Positions 42,110-52,193 of a stretch of 64,000 nucleotides of DNA are shown here, piece after piece; position 1 is the first letter of the stretch, and each line of letters begins with the position of its first letter. This DNA is from Brenneria goodwinii (GTDB lineage Bacteria > Pseudomonadota > Gammaproteobacteria > Enterobacterales > Enterobacteriaceae), in assembly GCF_002291445.1 (NCBI RefSeq), contig NZ_CP014137.1:682001-746000 (forward strand). Reading direction: 5' to 3'. Under the pieces are notes generated by a model that was not told where the DNA came from, did not search any database, and saw nothing but the letters and a program-made list of their open reading frames with translations. The position numbers and the translations under genes were made by a program.

Positions 42110-43455
42110 GTAAAAACATTGTTCTGACTGCCGAGCAGCATCCTCTGACCTGGCGTTTACGTGATGACAAACAACCGGTCTGGCTGGATGAGTATCGCAG
42201 TAAAAACGGCTATGCCGGTGCGAAAAAAGCATTAAGCGGCATGGCGCAGGATGAGGTGGTTTCTCTGGTGAAGGACTCCGGCCTGAAAGGGCGCGGCGGC
42301 GCCGGCTTTTCGACCGGGCTGAAATGGAGCCTGATGCCGAAAGACGAAAGCATGAACATCCGTTATCTGCTGTGTAACGCAGATGAAATGGAGCCAGGAA
42401 CCTATAAAGACCGCCTTTTGATGGAAGAGCTTCCGCACTTGCTGGTGGAAGGCATGTTGATCAGCGCGTTTGCCCTGAAAGCCTACCGTGGCTATATCTT
42501 CCTGCGTGGTGAATATATTGAGGCGGCGGTGAATCTGCGCCGCGCCATTGAAGAAGCTAAACAGGCCGGTCTTCTGGGCAAAAACATTCTCGGCAGCGGG
42601 TTTGATTTCGAACTGTTCGTTCATACGGGGGCCGGCCGTTATATCTGCGGTGAAGAAACCGCGTTGATTAACTCGCTGGAAGGGCGTCGCGCCAATCCTC
42701 GTTCCAAACCGCCGTTTCCGGCATCCGCCGGGGCATGGGGCAAGCCGACCTGCGTCAATAACGTGGAAACGCTGTGTAACGTTCCGGCCATTATTGAGTA
42801 CGGCGCGGAGTGGTATCAGGGGCTGTCCGCCGGTAAGAGTAAAGATGCCGGCACCAAGTTGATGGGCTTTTCCGGTCGGGTTAAAAATCCGGGCCTGTGG
42901 GAATTGCCGTTCGGTACGACCGCGCGGGAGATCCTGGAGGACTACGCCGGTGGTATGCGTGACGGACTGAAACTGAAAGCCTGGCAGCCGGGCGGCGCCG
43001 GTACCGACTTCCTGACGAGCGATCATCTCGATTTGCCGATGGACTTTGAGAACATCGGTAAAGCAGGCAGCCGTTTAGGTACCGCACTGGCGATGGCCGT
43101 CGACCATGAAATCAATATGGTTTCCTTAACCCGCAATCTGGAAGAGTTCTTTGCCCGTGAATCCTGCGGCTGGTGTACGCCTTGTCGCGATGGCCTGCCG
43201 TGGAGCGTAAAACTGCTGCGGGCATTGGAGCGTGGGGAAGGGCAGCCTGGAGATATCGAAACGCTGGAGCAGCTTTGCCGCTTCCTGGGGCCAGGTAAAA
43301 CCTTCTGTGCCCATGCGCCGGGCGCGGTGGAGCCATTGCAAAGCGCCATCAAATATTTCCGGAATGAGTTTGAAGCGGGTATTTCTACACAATATCTGGG
43401 TAACACTAAAGCGATTGGCGGCATTCAGCCTAACTTGTTGAAAGAGCGCTGGTAA
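42106..43455 (+). CDS. nuoF: NADH-quinone oxidoreductase subunit F
   Basis: Binds NADH, FMN and the 4Fe-4S cluster N3, and is the entry point of electrons. 449 residues. The NADH loop is GLKGRGGAGFSTGLKW, the FMN loop includes CNADEMEPGTYKDR, and the cluster ligands lie in ESCGWCTPCRDG plus a later Cys in GKTFCAHAPGA. It overlaps nuoE by 4 bp and is separated from nuoG by about 118 bp, the second largest gap within the operon. Confidence 0.98.
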   Translation: MSKNIVLTAEQHPLTWRLRDDKQPVWLDEYRSKNGYAGAKKALSGMAQDEVVSLVKDSGLKGRGGAGFSTGLKWSLMPKDESMNIRYLLCNADEMEPGTYKDRLLMEELPHLLVEGMLISAFALKAYRGYIFLRGEYIEAAVNLRRAIEEAKQAGLLGKNILGSGFDFELFVHTGAGRYICGEETALINSLEGRRANPRSKPPFPASAGAWGKPTCVNNVETLCNVPAIIEYGAEWYQGLSAGKSKDAGTKLMGFSGRVKNPGLWELPFGTTAREILEDYAGGMRDGLKLKAWQPGGAGTDFLTSDHLDLPMDFENIGKAGSRLGTALAMAVDHEINMVSLTRNLEEFFARESCGWCTPCRDGLPWSVKLLRALERGEGQPGDIETLEQLCRFLGPGKTFCAHAPGAVEPLQSAIKYFRNEFEAGISTQYLGNTKAIGGIQPNLLKERW

Positions 43456-43573
43456 TCAATCGCCTGATGAGCTCGAGATGCAGTAAATGTATCCGCCGGG
43501 CGGCACCAACAAGCCGCCCTCATAAACAGAATTTTTGATTAGCGCCTGTGGCGACACGGGCCATTATGGAAGC

Positions 43574-46309
43574 ATGCTGACTATGGCTACTATTCATGTA
43601 GACGGCAAAGAGTATGAAGTAAACGGAGCGGACAACCTTCTTGAGGCTTGCCTGTCTTTGGGACTTGATATTCCTTACTTTTGCTGGCACCCGGCGCTGG
43701 GAAGCGTTGGATCTTGCCGCCTGTGCGCGGTAACGCAATACCAGAACGCGGAGGATACCCGCGGTCGGCTGGTGATGTCCTGTATGACACCGGCTACCGA
43801 GGGAACGTTCATTGCGATTGAAGACGAGGAAGCGAAGTTATTCCGTAAAACGATAGTCGAGTTTCTGATGACCAACCACCCGCACGACTGTCCGGTGTGT
43901 GAGGAGGGGGGGAACTGTCATCTGCAGGATATGACGGTAATGACAGGACAAAATTTCCGTCGCTATCGTTTTACCAAGCGCACCCACCGCAATCAGGATC
44001 TCGGCCCCTTCATTTCTCACGAAATGAACCGTTGCATCGCCTGCTATCGCTGCGTTCGCTACTACAAAGATTATGCGGATGGCACCGACCTTGGCGTTTA
44101 TGGCGCGCATGATAACGTCTACTTCGGCCGCCTGGAAGATGGCGCGTTGGAAAGCGAATTCTCCGGTAACCTGGTTGAAGTTTGCCCTACCGGCGTATTC
44201 ACCGACAAGACGCACTCCGAACGCTACAACCGTAAGTGGGATATGCAGTTTGCCCCAAGCGTTTGCCAGCAGTGCAGCGTTGGCTGTAACACCAGCCCGG
44301 GTGAACGTTATGGTGAGCTGCGCCGAATTGAAAACCGCTTCAACGGCAGCATAAACCACTACTTCTTATGCGATCGCGGTCGTTTTGGCTATGGTTACGT
44401 CAATCTGAAAGATCGCCCTAAACATCCGCTTCAGCGTCGAGGCGATGACTGGGTTGCGCTGACTGCCGAACAGGCGGTGGAAGGGGCGGCCTATGTGCTG
44501 CGTCAGGCCAAGAAAACTATCGGGATAGGTTCACCGCGTGCCAGTATTGAAAGCAACTTTGCTTTACGTGAACTGGTCGGGGCGGAAAACTTTTATACCG
44601 GTATCGCCCACGAGGAACAAAAACGTCTGCAGCTGATTCTGAAAGTCTTGCAAGAAGGCGGTGTACGCACTCCGGCCTTGCGTGAGATCGAAAGTTATGA
44701 CGCCGTTCTGGTGCTGGGTGAAGATCTGACTCAGACGGGAGCCCGTATCGCATTAGCGGTTCGCCAGGCCGTGAAGGGTAAAGCGCGTGAAATGGCCGCG
44801 GCTCAGAAAGTGGCTGACTGGCAGATCGCGGCCATCATGAATATCGGACAGCATGCCAAACATCCGCTATTTGTCACTAACGTGGATAATACCCGTCTGG
44901 ATGATATTGCCGCCTGGAATTACCGTGCGCCGGTCGCCGATCAGGCCCGGTTGGGATTTGCCATTGCCCATGCGTTGGATGACAACGCGCCGGCGGTGAC
45001 GGATCTGGCTGACGGACTCGACCAGAAAGTGGATATCATCGTTCAGGCGTTGGCCGGCGCGAAAAAACCACTGATTGTTTCCGGCACCAACGCCGGCAGC
45101 GAAGACATTATCGCTGCGGCGGCCAACGTGGCGAAAGCGCTTAAGTCTCGAGGCTCCGATGTCGGCATCACCTTCGTTGCTTCCGCGGCAAACAGTCTTG
45201 GCCTGTCGATGATGGGCGGCGGCTCATTGAATGATGCGCTGGCGCAACTGGAAAACGGCGAGGCTGACAGCGTTGTGGTGTTGGAGAACGATCTCTATCG
45301 CCATGCGCCTGCCGCGCGTATTGATGCGGCGTTGGCGAAAGCCGGCAACGTGGTTGTGCTGGATCATCAGCGTACCCGCATCACGGATAAGGCCAACATC
45401 ATTCTGTCAGCGGCAAGTTTTGCAGAAAGCGACGGTACGTTAGTCAATCAGGAAGGCCGCGCCCAGCGCTTCTTCCAGGTGTATGATCCGGCTTATTACG
45501 ACAACAGTGTCGTGATGTTGGAAAGCTGGCGCTGGCTGCATTCGCTGTCTACCACCTATAACAGCCGTAAAATCGACTGGACGCAGCTCGATCATGTCAT
45601 TGACGCCTGTATTGATGCCATGCCGCAACTGGCGGCGATTAAACAGGCTGCGCCTGATGCATCGTTCAGAATTCGCGGGCAGAAGCTGGCTCGTTCTCCG
45701 AACCGCTCCAGTGGGCGTACCGCAATGCGCGCCAACATCAGCGTGCATGAACCGCGTCAGCCACAGGATAAAGACACCATGTTCGCCTTCTCTATGGAAG
45801 GGAATAACAGTCCGTTAGCCGATCGCCAGCAAATTCCTTTTGCCTGGGCGCCAGGATGGAACTCACCGCAGGCCTGGAACAAGTTCCAGGATGAAGTCGG
45901 CGGCCATATCCGCCATGGCGATCCGGGCGTACGGATGATTGAAGCGGGTGAAAGTTCGTTGGGATATTTCGACACCATCCCGGCGGCGTTTGTCGCCCAA
46001 TCGGGAAGCTGGCGTGTGGCGCCGTATTATCACCTGTTCGGCAGTGATGAGATGTCACAGCGCTCAGCGGTGATTCAAAGCCGTATGCCGGAGCCTTATG
46101 TCATGGTTAATCCGGCGGATGCGGCGGCGCTGGGGGTTAACCCCGGAACGCTGGTTGAACTGCGCTGTGATGGTCAGACGTTACGCCTGCCGCTGCGGTT
46201 AAGTGATGGGTTGAGTCAGGGACAGGTTGGTTTACCGCTGGGGCTGCCGGGTATTGCGCCGGTGCTGGCGGGCGCAACCGTTGAGAGTCTGCAGGAGGCT
46301 GCACAATGA
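43574..46309 (+). CDS. nuoG: NADH-quinone oxidoreductase subunit G
   Basis: Largest peripheral subunit, 911 residues, with several iron-sulfur clusters and a molybdopterin-oxidoreductase-like domain that carries no molybdenum here. N-terminal ferredoxin domain: YFCWHPALGSVGSCRLC. His/Cys ligands: HPHDCPVCEEGGNCHLQD. 4Fe-4S segment: CIACYRCVRYY. The extra cluster N7 Cys motif typical of E. coli is present (CQQCSVGCNTSPGERYG). Start at ATG 43574 (MLTMATIHVDGKEY), by analogy with E. coli MLMATIHVDG; the frame from 43535 is rejected. The stop overlaps nuoH. Confidence 0.97.
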   Translation: MLTMATIHVDGKEYEVNGADNLLEACLSLGLDIPYFCWHPALGSVGSCRLCAVTQYQNAEDTRGRLVMSCMTPATEGTFIAIEDEEAKLFRKTIVEFLMTNHPHDCPVCEEGGNCHLQDMTVMTGQNFRRYRFTKRTHRNQDLGPFISHEMNRCIACYRCVRYYKDYADGTDLGVYGAHDNVYFGRLEDGALESEFSGNLVEVCPTGVFTDKTHSERYNRKWDMQFAPSVCQQCSVGCNTSPGERYGELRRIENRFNGSINHYFLCDRGRFGYGYVNLKDRPKHPLQRRGDDWVALTAEQAVEGAAYVLRQAKKTIGIGSPRASIESNFALRELVGAENFYTGIAHEEQKRLQLILKVLQEGGVRTPALREIESYDAVLVLGEDLTQTGARIALAVRQAVKGKAREMAAAQKVADWQIAAIMNIGQHAKHPLFVTNVDNTRLDDIAAWNYRAPVADQARLGFAIAHALDDNAPAVTDLADGLDQKVDIIVQALAGAKKPLIVSGTNAGSEDIIAAAANVAKALKSRGSDVGITFVASAANSLGLSMMGGGSLNDALAQLENGEADSVVVLENDLYRHAPAARIDAALAKAGNVVVLDHQRTRITDKANIILSAASFAESDGTLVNQEGRAQRFFQVYDPAYYDNSVVMLESWRWLHSLSTTYNSRKIDWTQLDHVIDACIDAMPQLAAIKQAAPDASFRIRGQKLARSPNRSSGRTAMRANISVHEPRQPQDKDTMFAFSMEGNNSPLADRQQIPFAWAPGWNSPQAWNKFQDEVGGHIRHGDPGVRMIEAGESSLGYFDTIPAAFVAQSGSWRVAPYYHLFGSDEMSQRSAVIQSRMPEPYVMVNPADAAALGVNPGTLVELRCDGQTLRLPLRLSDGLSQGQVGLPLGLPGIAPVLAGATVESLQEAAQ

Positions 46310-47283
46310 GTTGGTTAACACCGGATCTCCTGGAAATATTGAGTTCTGTTGGAAAAGCGGTCGTTATCCTGCTGGTCGTGGTGACCTGCGGGGCATTCAT
46401 GAGTATGGGCGAACGTAAGCTTTTGGGTCTGTTCCAGGGGCGCTACGGGCCGAACCGGGTGGGTTGGGGCGGTTCGCTGCAGCTTGTCTCCGACATGATC
46501 AAAATGTTCTTCAAAGAAGACTGGGTGCCAAGGTTTACCGACAAGGTTATCTTTACTTTGGCGCCGATGATCGCGTTTACCTCATTATTGCTCTCCTTCG
46601 CCATTGTGCCGGTCAGCCCGACCTGGGGCGTGTCGGATCTGAACATCGGAATCCTGTTCTTCCTGATGATGGCGGGGCTGGCGGTTTACGCCGTGCTGTT
46701 TGCCGGTTGGTCGAGCAACAACAAATACTCATTGCTGGGGGCGGTGCGTGCTTCCGCCCAGACGCTGAGTTATGAAGTGTTCCTCGGGCTGTCGCTGATG
46801 GGGGTGGTCGCTCAAGCCGGTTCTTTCAATATGAGCGATATTGTTGAATCGCAAGCGCATTTATGGAACGTCATTCCACAGTTCTTTGGCTTTCTTACTT
46901 TCGCCATTGCGGGGGTGGCCGTATGTCACCGGCATCCGTTTGACCAGCCTGAAGCAGAGCAGGAACTGGCGGATGGCTACCATATTGAATATTCCGGTAT
47001 GAAATTCGGGCTGTTCTTCGTGGGTGAATATATCGGTATCGTCACGGTTTCCGCACTTATCGTCACCCTATTCTTCGGAGGCTGGCATGGCCCGTTCCTG
47101 CCGCCATTTGTCTGGTTTGCGCTGAAAACGGCTTTCTTCATGATGATGTTTATTCTGATTCGCGCCGCGCTGCCCCGTCCGCGTTATGACCAGGTGATGG
47201 CTTTCGGTTGGAAAGTCTGTCTGCCGATAACGTTATTGAACCTGCTGGCGACAGCCGCGGTCATTTTGTACAACGCTCAATAA
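46306..47283 (+). CDS. nuoH: NADH-quinone oxidoreductase subunit H
   Basis: Membrane subunit that forms the quinone chamber together with NuoB and NuoD and starts the proton path. 325 residues with about eight hydrophobic helices. The acidic loop PFDQPEAEQELADGYHIEYS is the family signature, and GERKLLGLFQGRYGPNRVGW near residue 30 is also conserved. It overlaps nuoG by ATGA; nuoI begins 14 bp after its stop. Confidence 0.98.
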   Translation: MSWLTPDLLEILSSVGKAVVILLVVVTCGAFMSMGERKLLGLFQGRYGPNRVGWGGSLQLVSDMIKMFFKEDWVPRFTDKVIFTLAPMIAFTSLLLSFAIVPVSPTWGVSDLNIGILFFLMMAGLAVYAVLFAGWSSNNKYSLLGAVRASAQTLSYEVFLGLSLMGVVAQAGSFNMSDIVESQAHLWNVIPQFFGFLTFAIAGVAVCHRHPFDQPEAEQELADGYHIEYSGMKFGLFFVGEYIGIVTVSALIVTLFFGGWHGPFLPPFVWFALKTAFFMMMFILIRAALPRPRYDQVMAFGWKVCLPITLLNLLATAAVILYNAQ

Positions 47284-47297
47284 GGGGTGAGTGGACC

Positions 47298-47840
47298 ATG
47301 ACATTAAAAGATTTAGTGATTGGTTTCGGCACCCAGGTACGCAGTATCTGTATGGTGGGATCGAACGCTTTCAGAAAGCGCGAAACCAGAATGTATCCAG
47401 AAGAACCAGTGAATCCGCCGCCGCGTTACCGTGGTCGTATCGTGCTGACGCGAGACCCGGATGGCGCTGAGCGTTGTGTGGCCTGTAACCTGTGTGCGGT
47501 AGCTTGTCCGGTCGGCTGCATCTCCTTGCAGAAAGCGGAAACCAAAGACGGCCGGTGGTATCCCGAATTTTTCCGTATCAACTTCTCGCGTTGCATTTTC
47601 TGCGGCTTTTGTGAAGAGGCTTGCCCAACCACAGCGATTCAATTGACGCCGGATTTTGAGATGGGGGATTACAAACGCCAGGATCTGGTTTACGAAAAAG
47701 AAGATTTGCTGATATCGGGGCCGGGTAAATATCCGGAATATAACTTCTACCGGATGGCCGGCATGGCGATCGATGGGAAAGATAAAGGCGAAGCTGAAAA
47801 CGAAGCTAAACCTATCGATGTTAAAGGCCTATTGCCCTAA
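47298..47840 (+). CDS. nuoI: NADH-quinone oxidoreductase subunit I
   Basis: Carries two 4Fe-4S clusters, N6a and N6b, that pass electrons towards NuoB. 180 residues from the ATG at 47298 (MTLKDLVIGFGTQVRSI), which has AGGGGTGAG upstream; the frame reaches back to 47208 inside nuoH, but that extension is rejected. Cluster ligands: Cys60, 63, 66 and 70 (CVACNLCAVAC) and Cys99, 102, 105 and 109 (CIFCGFCEEAC). The C-terminal tail is nearly identical to E. coli. Confidence 0.98.
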   Translation: MTLKDLVIGFGTQVRSICMVGSNAFRKRETRMYPEEPVNPPPRYRGRIVLTRDPDGAERCVACNLCAVACPVGCISLQKAETKDGRWYPEFFRINFSRCIFCGFCEEACPTTAIQLTPDFEMGDYKRQDLVYEKEDLLISGPGKYPEYNFYRMAGMAIDGKDKGEAENEAKPIDVKGLLP

Positions 47841-47849
47841 GGAGCTAGC

Positions 47850-48410
47850 ATGGAATTCGCTTTTTATATTGCGGGCCTGATTGCAGTAGTGGCGACGTTG
47901 CGCGTCATCACTCATACCAATCCCGTGCATGCGCTGTTGTATCTGATCGTTTCTCTTATCGCCGTCGCGTGCGTCTTTTTCTCGCTGGGCGCTTACTTCG
48001 CGGGGGCGCTGGAGATCATCGTTTACGCGGGCGCCATCATGGTGCTGTTCGTGTTTGTGGTGATGATGCTCAACCTTGGCAATACCGTGGTCGAGCAGGA
48101 ACGCGCATGGCTTAAACCCAGCGTATGGATCGGCCCTGCATTATTGTCGCTGGTTTTGCTGGTGGTGATAGTGAAGGGCATCTTCAGCCTGGATGACCAG
48201 GGCATTACCGGAGACATGGTGGACGCCAAGTCGGTGGGTATTACCTTATTCGGCCCTTATGTTCTCGCTGTTGAGTTGGCTTCAATGCTGCTGTTGGCAG
48301 GGCTGGTGGTTGCGTTCCACGTTGGTCGTGAAGACAAACGGGGCGAGGTCATCGGCAAAGAAACCGCGAACCAGAATGTTGATAATAAAATAACAGGGGA
48401 ACGCGCATGA
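47850..48410 (+). CDS. nuoJ: NADH-quinone oxidoreductase subunit J
   Basis: Membrane subunit of 186 residues with five hydrophobic helices; the third contains the pi-bulge region GALEIIVYAGAIMVLFVFVVM, which couples quinone reduction to proton movement. The C-terminal tail after the last helix is polar. The stop overlaps the nuoK ATG (ATGA). GGAG lies a few bases before the ATG. Confidence 0.97.
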   Translation: MEFAFYIAGLIAVVATLRVITHTNPVHALLYLIVSLIAVACVFFSLGAYFAGALEIIVYAGAIMVLFVFVVMMLNLGNTVVEQERAWLKPSVWIGPALLSLVLLVVIVKGIFSLDDQGITGDMVDAKSVGITLFGPYVLAVELASMLLLAGLVVAFHVGREDKRGEVIGKETANQNVDNKITGERA

Positions 48411-48709
48411 TTCCGTTACAACATGGTTTGATTTTGGCCGCCATCTTGTTCGTTTTAGGGCTGACTGGGTTGGTTATCCGTCGTAACTTGCTGTTTATGC
48501 TGATAAGCCTTGAAATAATGATCAACGCCGCGGCGTTGGCGTTCGTGGTTGCAGGCAGTTACTGGCATCAGGCGGATGGACAGGTGATGTATATTCTGGC
48601 GATTACCCTGGCAGCGTCTGAAGCCAGCATCGGGTTGGCGCTGTTGCTGCAACTGTACCGCCGCCGCCAGAATCTGAATATTGATACAGTCAGTGAGATG
48701 CGCGGATGA
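48407..48709 (+). CDS. nuoK: NADH-quinone oxidoreductase subunit K
   Basis: MrpC-like membrane subunit of 100 residues with three helices. Two buried acidic residues needed for proton transfer are visible: the Glu in LISLEIMINAAALAF and the Glu in LAASEASIGLALLLQLYRRR. It overlaps nuoJ and nuoL by 4 bp each (ATGA), a tight translational chain. Confidence 0.97.
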   Translation: MIPLQHGLILAAILFVLGLTGLVIRRNLLFMLISLEIMINAAALAFVVAGSYWHQADGQVMYILAITLAASEASIGLALLLQLYRRRQNLNIDTVSEMRG

Positions 48710-50553
48710 ACTTACTCTATTTAACAATACTATTCCCGCTGCTTGGGTTCCTGCTGTTGGCGTTTTCCCGCGGTCGCTGGTCGGAGAATGTCTCTGCGAC
48801 GGTTGGCGTCGGTTCCGTCGGGCTGGCGGCGTTGACGGCCGCCTGGGTAGTGGTCGATTTTCTTGGTCAGCAACATACGGGCGTGAGCGTATTTGATCAG
48901 CATTTATGGACATGGATGGCGATTGGCAACTTTGATATCGGCGTTACGCTGACGCTTGACGGTCTGTCGGTCACGATGCTGTCCGTTGTGACCGGCGTCG
49001 GTTTCTTCATCCACCTGTATGCATCCTGGTACATGCGCGGTGAAGAGGGATACTCGCGTTTCTTTGCCTATACCAACCTGTTTATCGCCAGCATGCTGGT
49101 GCTCGTTCTGGCTGATAACCTGTTGCTGATGTATCTCGGATGGGAAGGGGTGGGGCTGTGCAGCTATCTGCTGATCGGTTTCTACTACACCAATCCGAAA
49201 AATGGCGCGGCGGCGATGAAAGCCTTTGTGGTTACCCGCGTCGGGGATGTCTTTCTGGCGTTTGCGCTGTTCATTCTTTACCGGGAACTGGGTACGCTCA
49301 ACTTCCGCGAACTGATGGTGCTGGCGCCGCAACAGCTGGCGGAGGGCTCCCCGGCGATTACCTGGGCGACCCTGATGCTGCTGGGCGGCGCGGTTGGTAA
49401 GTCCGCTCAGTTGCCGTTGCAAACCTGGCTGGCGGATGCGATGGCGGGGCCGACGCCGGTGTCTGCGTTGATCCACGCGGCGACGATGGTTACCGCCGGT
49501 GTGTACCTGATCGCCCGTACCCACGGCCTGTTCCTCATGGCGCCGGACATTTTACATCTGGTCGGTATTATCGGTGCGGTAACGCTGGTATTGGCAGGGT
49601 TTGCCGCACTGGTGCAGACGGACATTAAACGTGTGCTTGCCTACTCCACGATGAGTCAGATTGGTTATATGTTTCTGGCTTTGGGGGTTCAGGCATGGGA
49701 CGCGGCGATTTTCCATCTGATGACTCACGCGTTTTTTAAAGCGTTGCTGTTCCTCTCTTCCGGTTCGGTCATCCTGGCCTGTCACCACGAGCAGAACATT
49801 TTCAAAATGGGCGGTCTGCGTAAGACCATCCCGCTGGTGTATGTCTGCTTCCTGGTCGGCGGCGCGGCATTAGCCGCGTTGCCGATGGTTACCGCCGGGT
49901 TCTTTAGTAAAGACGAAATTCTGGCGGGCGCCTGGGCTAACGGTCACGTCAATTTGATGGTGGCGGGGCTGGTGGGCGCCTTTATGACTTCGCTGTACAC
50001 GTTCCGGATGATCTTCATCGTTTTCCACGGTGAGGCGAAAACCAAAGCGCATAAGGTCGAAGGGATTTCCCATCATTTACCGCTGATCGTGTTAATGGTG
50101 CTGTCCACCTTTATCGGCGCGCTGATTGTGCCGCCGTTGCAGGGGGTATTGCCGGCAACCACCGAGCTTGAACACGGACAGATGATGACGTTGGAAATCA
50201 CTTCCGGCGTGGTCGCCATTGCTGGGATCTTACTGGCCGCCGCGCTGTGGTTGGGCAAGCGCCAACTGGTGAGTGGTATTGCGCAAAGCGCGCCCGGACG
50301 TTTCTTCTCAACCTGGTGGTTCCATGCATGGGGCTTCGACTGGCTGTACGACAAAGTTTTTGTCAGACCTTATCTGGCCATTGCGAAGCTGCTGCGACGT
50401 GATCCGCTGGACGCATTGATGAACATTCCGGCTTTCCTTACCCGTTGGGGAAATAGAGGATTGACCGTGAGCGAAAATGGTCAAGTGCGCTGGTACGTTG
50501 CCTCCATGGGATTGGGCGCTGTCGTTGTGCTGGCGCTGCTATTGCTGGTTTAA
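48706..50553 (+). CDS. nuoL: NADH-quinone oxidoreductase subunit L
   Basis: Distal antiporter-like proton-pumping subunit, 615 residues. It has about sixteen hydrophobic segments plus the long lateral helix at the C-terminal end. Conserved pump motifs include YLGWEGVGLCSYLLIGFYY (Glu), VGKSAQLPLQTWLADAMAGP with the key Lys, and THAFFKALLFLSSGSVILAC (His, Lys). It overlaps nuoK; the 98-bp gap to nuoM shows only weak structure. Confidence 0.98.
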   Translation: MNLLYLTILFPLLGFLLLAFSRGRWSENVSATVGVGSVGLAALTAAWVVVDFLGQQHTGVSVFDQHLWTWMAIGNFDIGVTLTLDGLSVTMLSVVTGVGFFIHLYASWYMRGEEGYSRFFAYTNLFIASMLVLVLADNLLLMYLGWEGVGLCSYLLIGFYYTNPKNGAAAMKAFVVTRVGDVFLAFALFILYRELGTLNFRELMVLAPQQLAEGSPAITWATLMLLGGAVGKSAQLPLQTWLADAMAGPTPVSALIHAATMVTAGVYLIARTHGLFLMAPDILHLVGIIGAVTLVLAGFAALVQTDIKRVLAYSTMSQIGYMFLALGVQAWDAAIFHLMTHAFFKALLFLSSGSVILACHHEQNIFKMGGLRKTIPLVYVCFLVGGAALAALPMVTAGFFSKDEILAGAWANGHVNLMVAGLVGAFMTSLYTFRMIFIVFHGEAKTKAHKVEGISHHLPLIVLMVLSTFIGALIVPPLQGVLPATTELEHGQMMTLEITSGVVAIAGILLAAALWLGKRQLVSGIAQSAPGRFFSTWWFHAWGFDWLYDKVFVRPYLAIAKLLRRDPLDALMNIPAFLTRWGNRGLTVSENGQVRWYVASMGLGAVVVLALLLLV

Positions 50554-50651
50554 GACGGTACCCGGGAACGTATGAAGGGTAGGGCATTCCTGATGAGAGT
50601 GCCCGCCACGGCAAGTTTTCAGATTTCTTTAATTTAGGGACACAAAGCGCC

Positions 50652-52187
50652 ATGCTACTACCTTGGCTAATTCTTATCCCCTTTATCGGCGGTCTGCTGT
50701 GTTGGCAGTCTGAGCGTTTGGGTACGAAAGTACCGCGCTGGATCGCGTTGATTGCGATGGGGCTGACTTTGGTGCTATCTCTGCAGCTGTGGCTGCAAGG
50801 TGGCTATTCTTTGGCAACGCCCGGCGGACTGCCGCAATGGCAGGCTGAGTTCAATGTTCCGTGGATCCCCCGCTTTGGCATTGATTTCCATCTCGCGCTG
50901 GATGGGCTGTCGGTGCTGATGGTGGTGTTGACCGCATTGCTGGGCGTATTGGCAATACTTTGCTCATGGAATGAAGAGCACCATAACCAGGGGCTTTTCC
51001 ACCTTGGGGTGTTGTGGACGCTGGTCGGGGTTATCGGCGTGTTCGTCGCCGTCGACCTGTTCCTGTTCTTCTTCTTCTGGGAAATGATGCTGGTGCCGAT
51101 GTATTTCCTCATCGCCATATGGGGACACAAGGGTTCTGATGACAAAACCCGGACCGCGGCGGCCACCAAGTTTATCATTTATACCCAGACCAGCGGGCTG
51201 GTGATGCTGATCGCCATTCTGGCTCTGGTGTTCGTACACCACGATGCTACCGGCGTCTGGACCTTCAATTATGAAGCGTTGCTGAAAACCGAGATGTCAT
51301 ATGGCATTGAATACCTGCTGATGCTGGGATTCTTTGTCGCATTTGCGGTGAAAATGCCGCTGGTGCCGGTGCATGGCTGGTCGCCGGATGCGCATAGCCA
51401 GTCTCCGACCGCTGGTTCCGTCGATCTGGCGGGGCTGTTAATGAAAACGGCGGCTTACGGTTTACTGCGCTTCAGCCTGCCGCTGTTTCCTAACGCCTCC
51501 CACGAGTTTGCGCCTATCGCCATGTGGCTGGGGGTAATCAGCGTATTCTACGGCGCCTGGATGGCATTTAATCAGACTGATATCAAGCGTCTGGTCGCCT
51601 ATACCTCCGTCTCCCATATGGGATTCGTGATGATTGCCATCTACTCCGGCAACCAACAGGCTTTTCAGGGCGCGGTTATCCTGATGATTGCTCACGGTCT
51701 GTCGGCCGCAGGGCTTTTCATTCTGTGCGGTCAGCTATACGAGCGTTTGCATACCTGGGATATGCGCCAGATGGGCGGGCTGTGGGCCCGTCTCAGATAT
51801 CTGCCGGCGTTGTCTCTGTTCTTTGCCGTCGCCACATTAGGTATGCCGGGAACCGGTAACTTCGTCGGGGAATTTAATATTCTGATCGGCAGTTATCAGG
51901 TTGTTCCGTTGATTACGGTGATCTCCACATTCGGTCTGGTATTTGCGTCGGTTTATTCGCTGATGCTGATGCAACGCGCTTATTATGGTGCCCCAAAATC
52001 AGAACAACCGCTGCTGGGTATGACGGTGCGTGAATTGTCTGTCGTTATGCCTCTGGTGGTATTGCTGGTGTTGTTAGGGGTTTTCCCGCAACCGATTCTG
52101 GATACCTCCAGTGCGGCGATGTCAAATATCCAGCAATGGTTTATGTCGTCTACTCCAGATTCAATACTTTCAACAACAAGGCCGTAA
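50652..52187 (+). CDS. nuoM: NADH-quinone oxidoreductase subunit M
   Basis: Second antiporter-like proton-pumping subunit, 511 residues with about fourteen helices. The pump residues are in FFWEMMLVPMYFLIAIWG (Glu), FAVKMPLVPVHGWSPDAH (Lys) and the later HGLSAAGLF region. AGGGA lies about 10 nt before the ATG. nuoN starts 6 bp after the stop. Confidence 0.98.
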   Translation: MLLPWLILIPFIGGLLCWQSERLGTKVPRWIALIAMGLTLVLSLQLWLQGGYSLATPGGLPQWQAEFNVPWIPRFGIDFHLALDGLSVLMVVLTALLGVLAILCSWNEEHHNQGLFHLGVLWTLVGVIGVFVAVDLFLFFFFWEMMLVPMYFLIAIWGHKGSDDKTRTAAATKFIIYTQTSGLVMLIAILALVFVHHDATGVWTFNYEALLKTEMSYGIEYLLMLGFFVAFAVKMPLVPVHGWSPDAHSQSPTAGSVDLAGLLMKTAAYGLLRFSLPLFPNASHEFAPIAMWLGVISVFYGAWMAFNQTDIKRLVAYTSVSHMGFVMIAIYSGNQQAFQGAVILMIAHGLSAAGLFILCGQLYERLHTWDMRQMGGLWARLRYLPALSLFFAVATLGMPGTGNFVGEFNILIGSYQVVPLITVISTFGLVFASVYSLMLMQRAYYGAPKSEQPLLGMTVRELSVVMPLVVLLVLLGVFPQPILDTSSAAMSNIQQWFMSSTPDSILSTTRP

Positions 52188-52193
52188 TTCGCC

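Noticed and set aside
42232..43026. 264-codon minus-strand frame within nuoF
   Set aside because: Shadow of nuoF; composition is Arg/Gln/His rich with no family resemblance.
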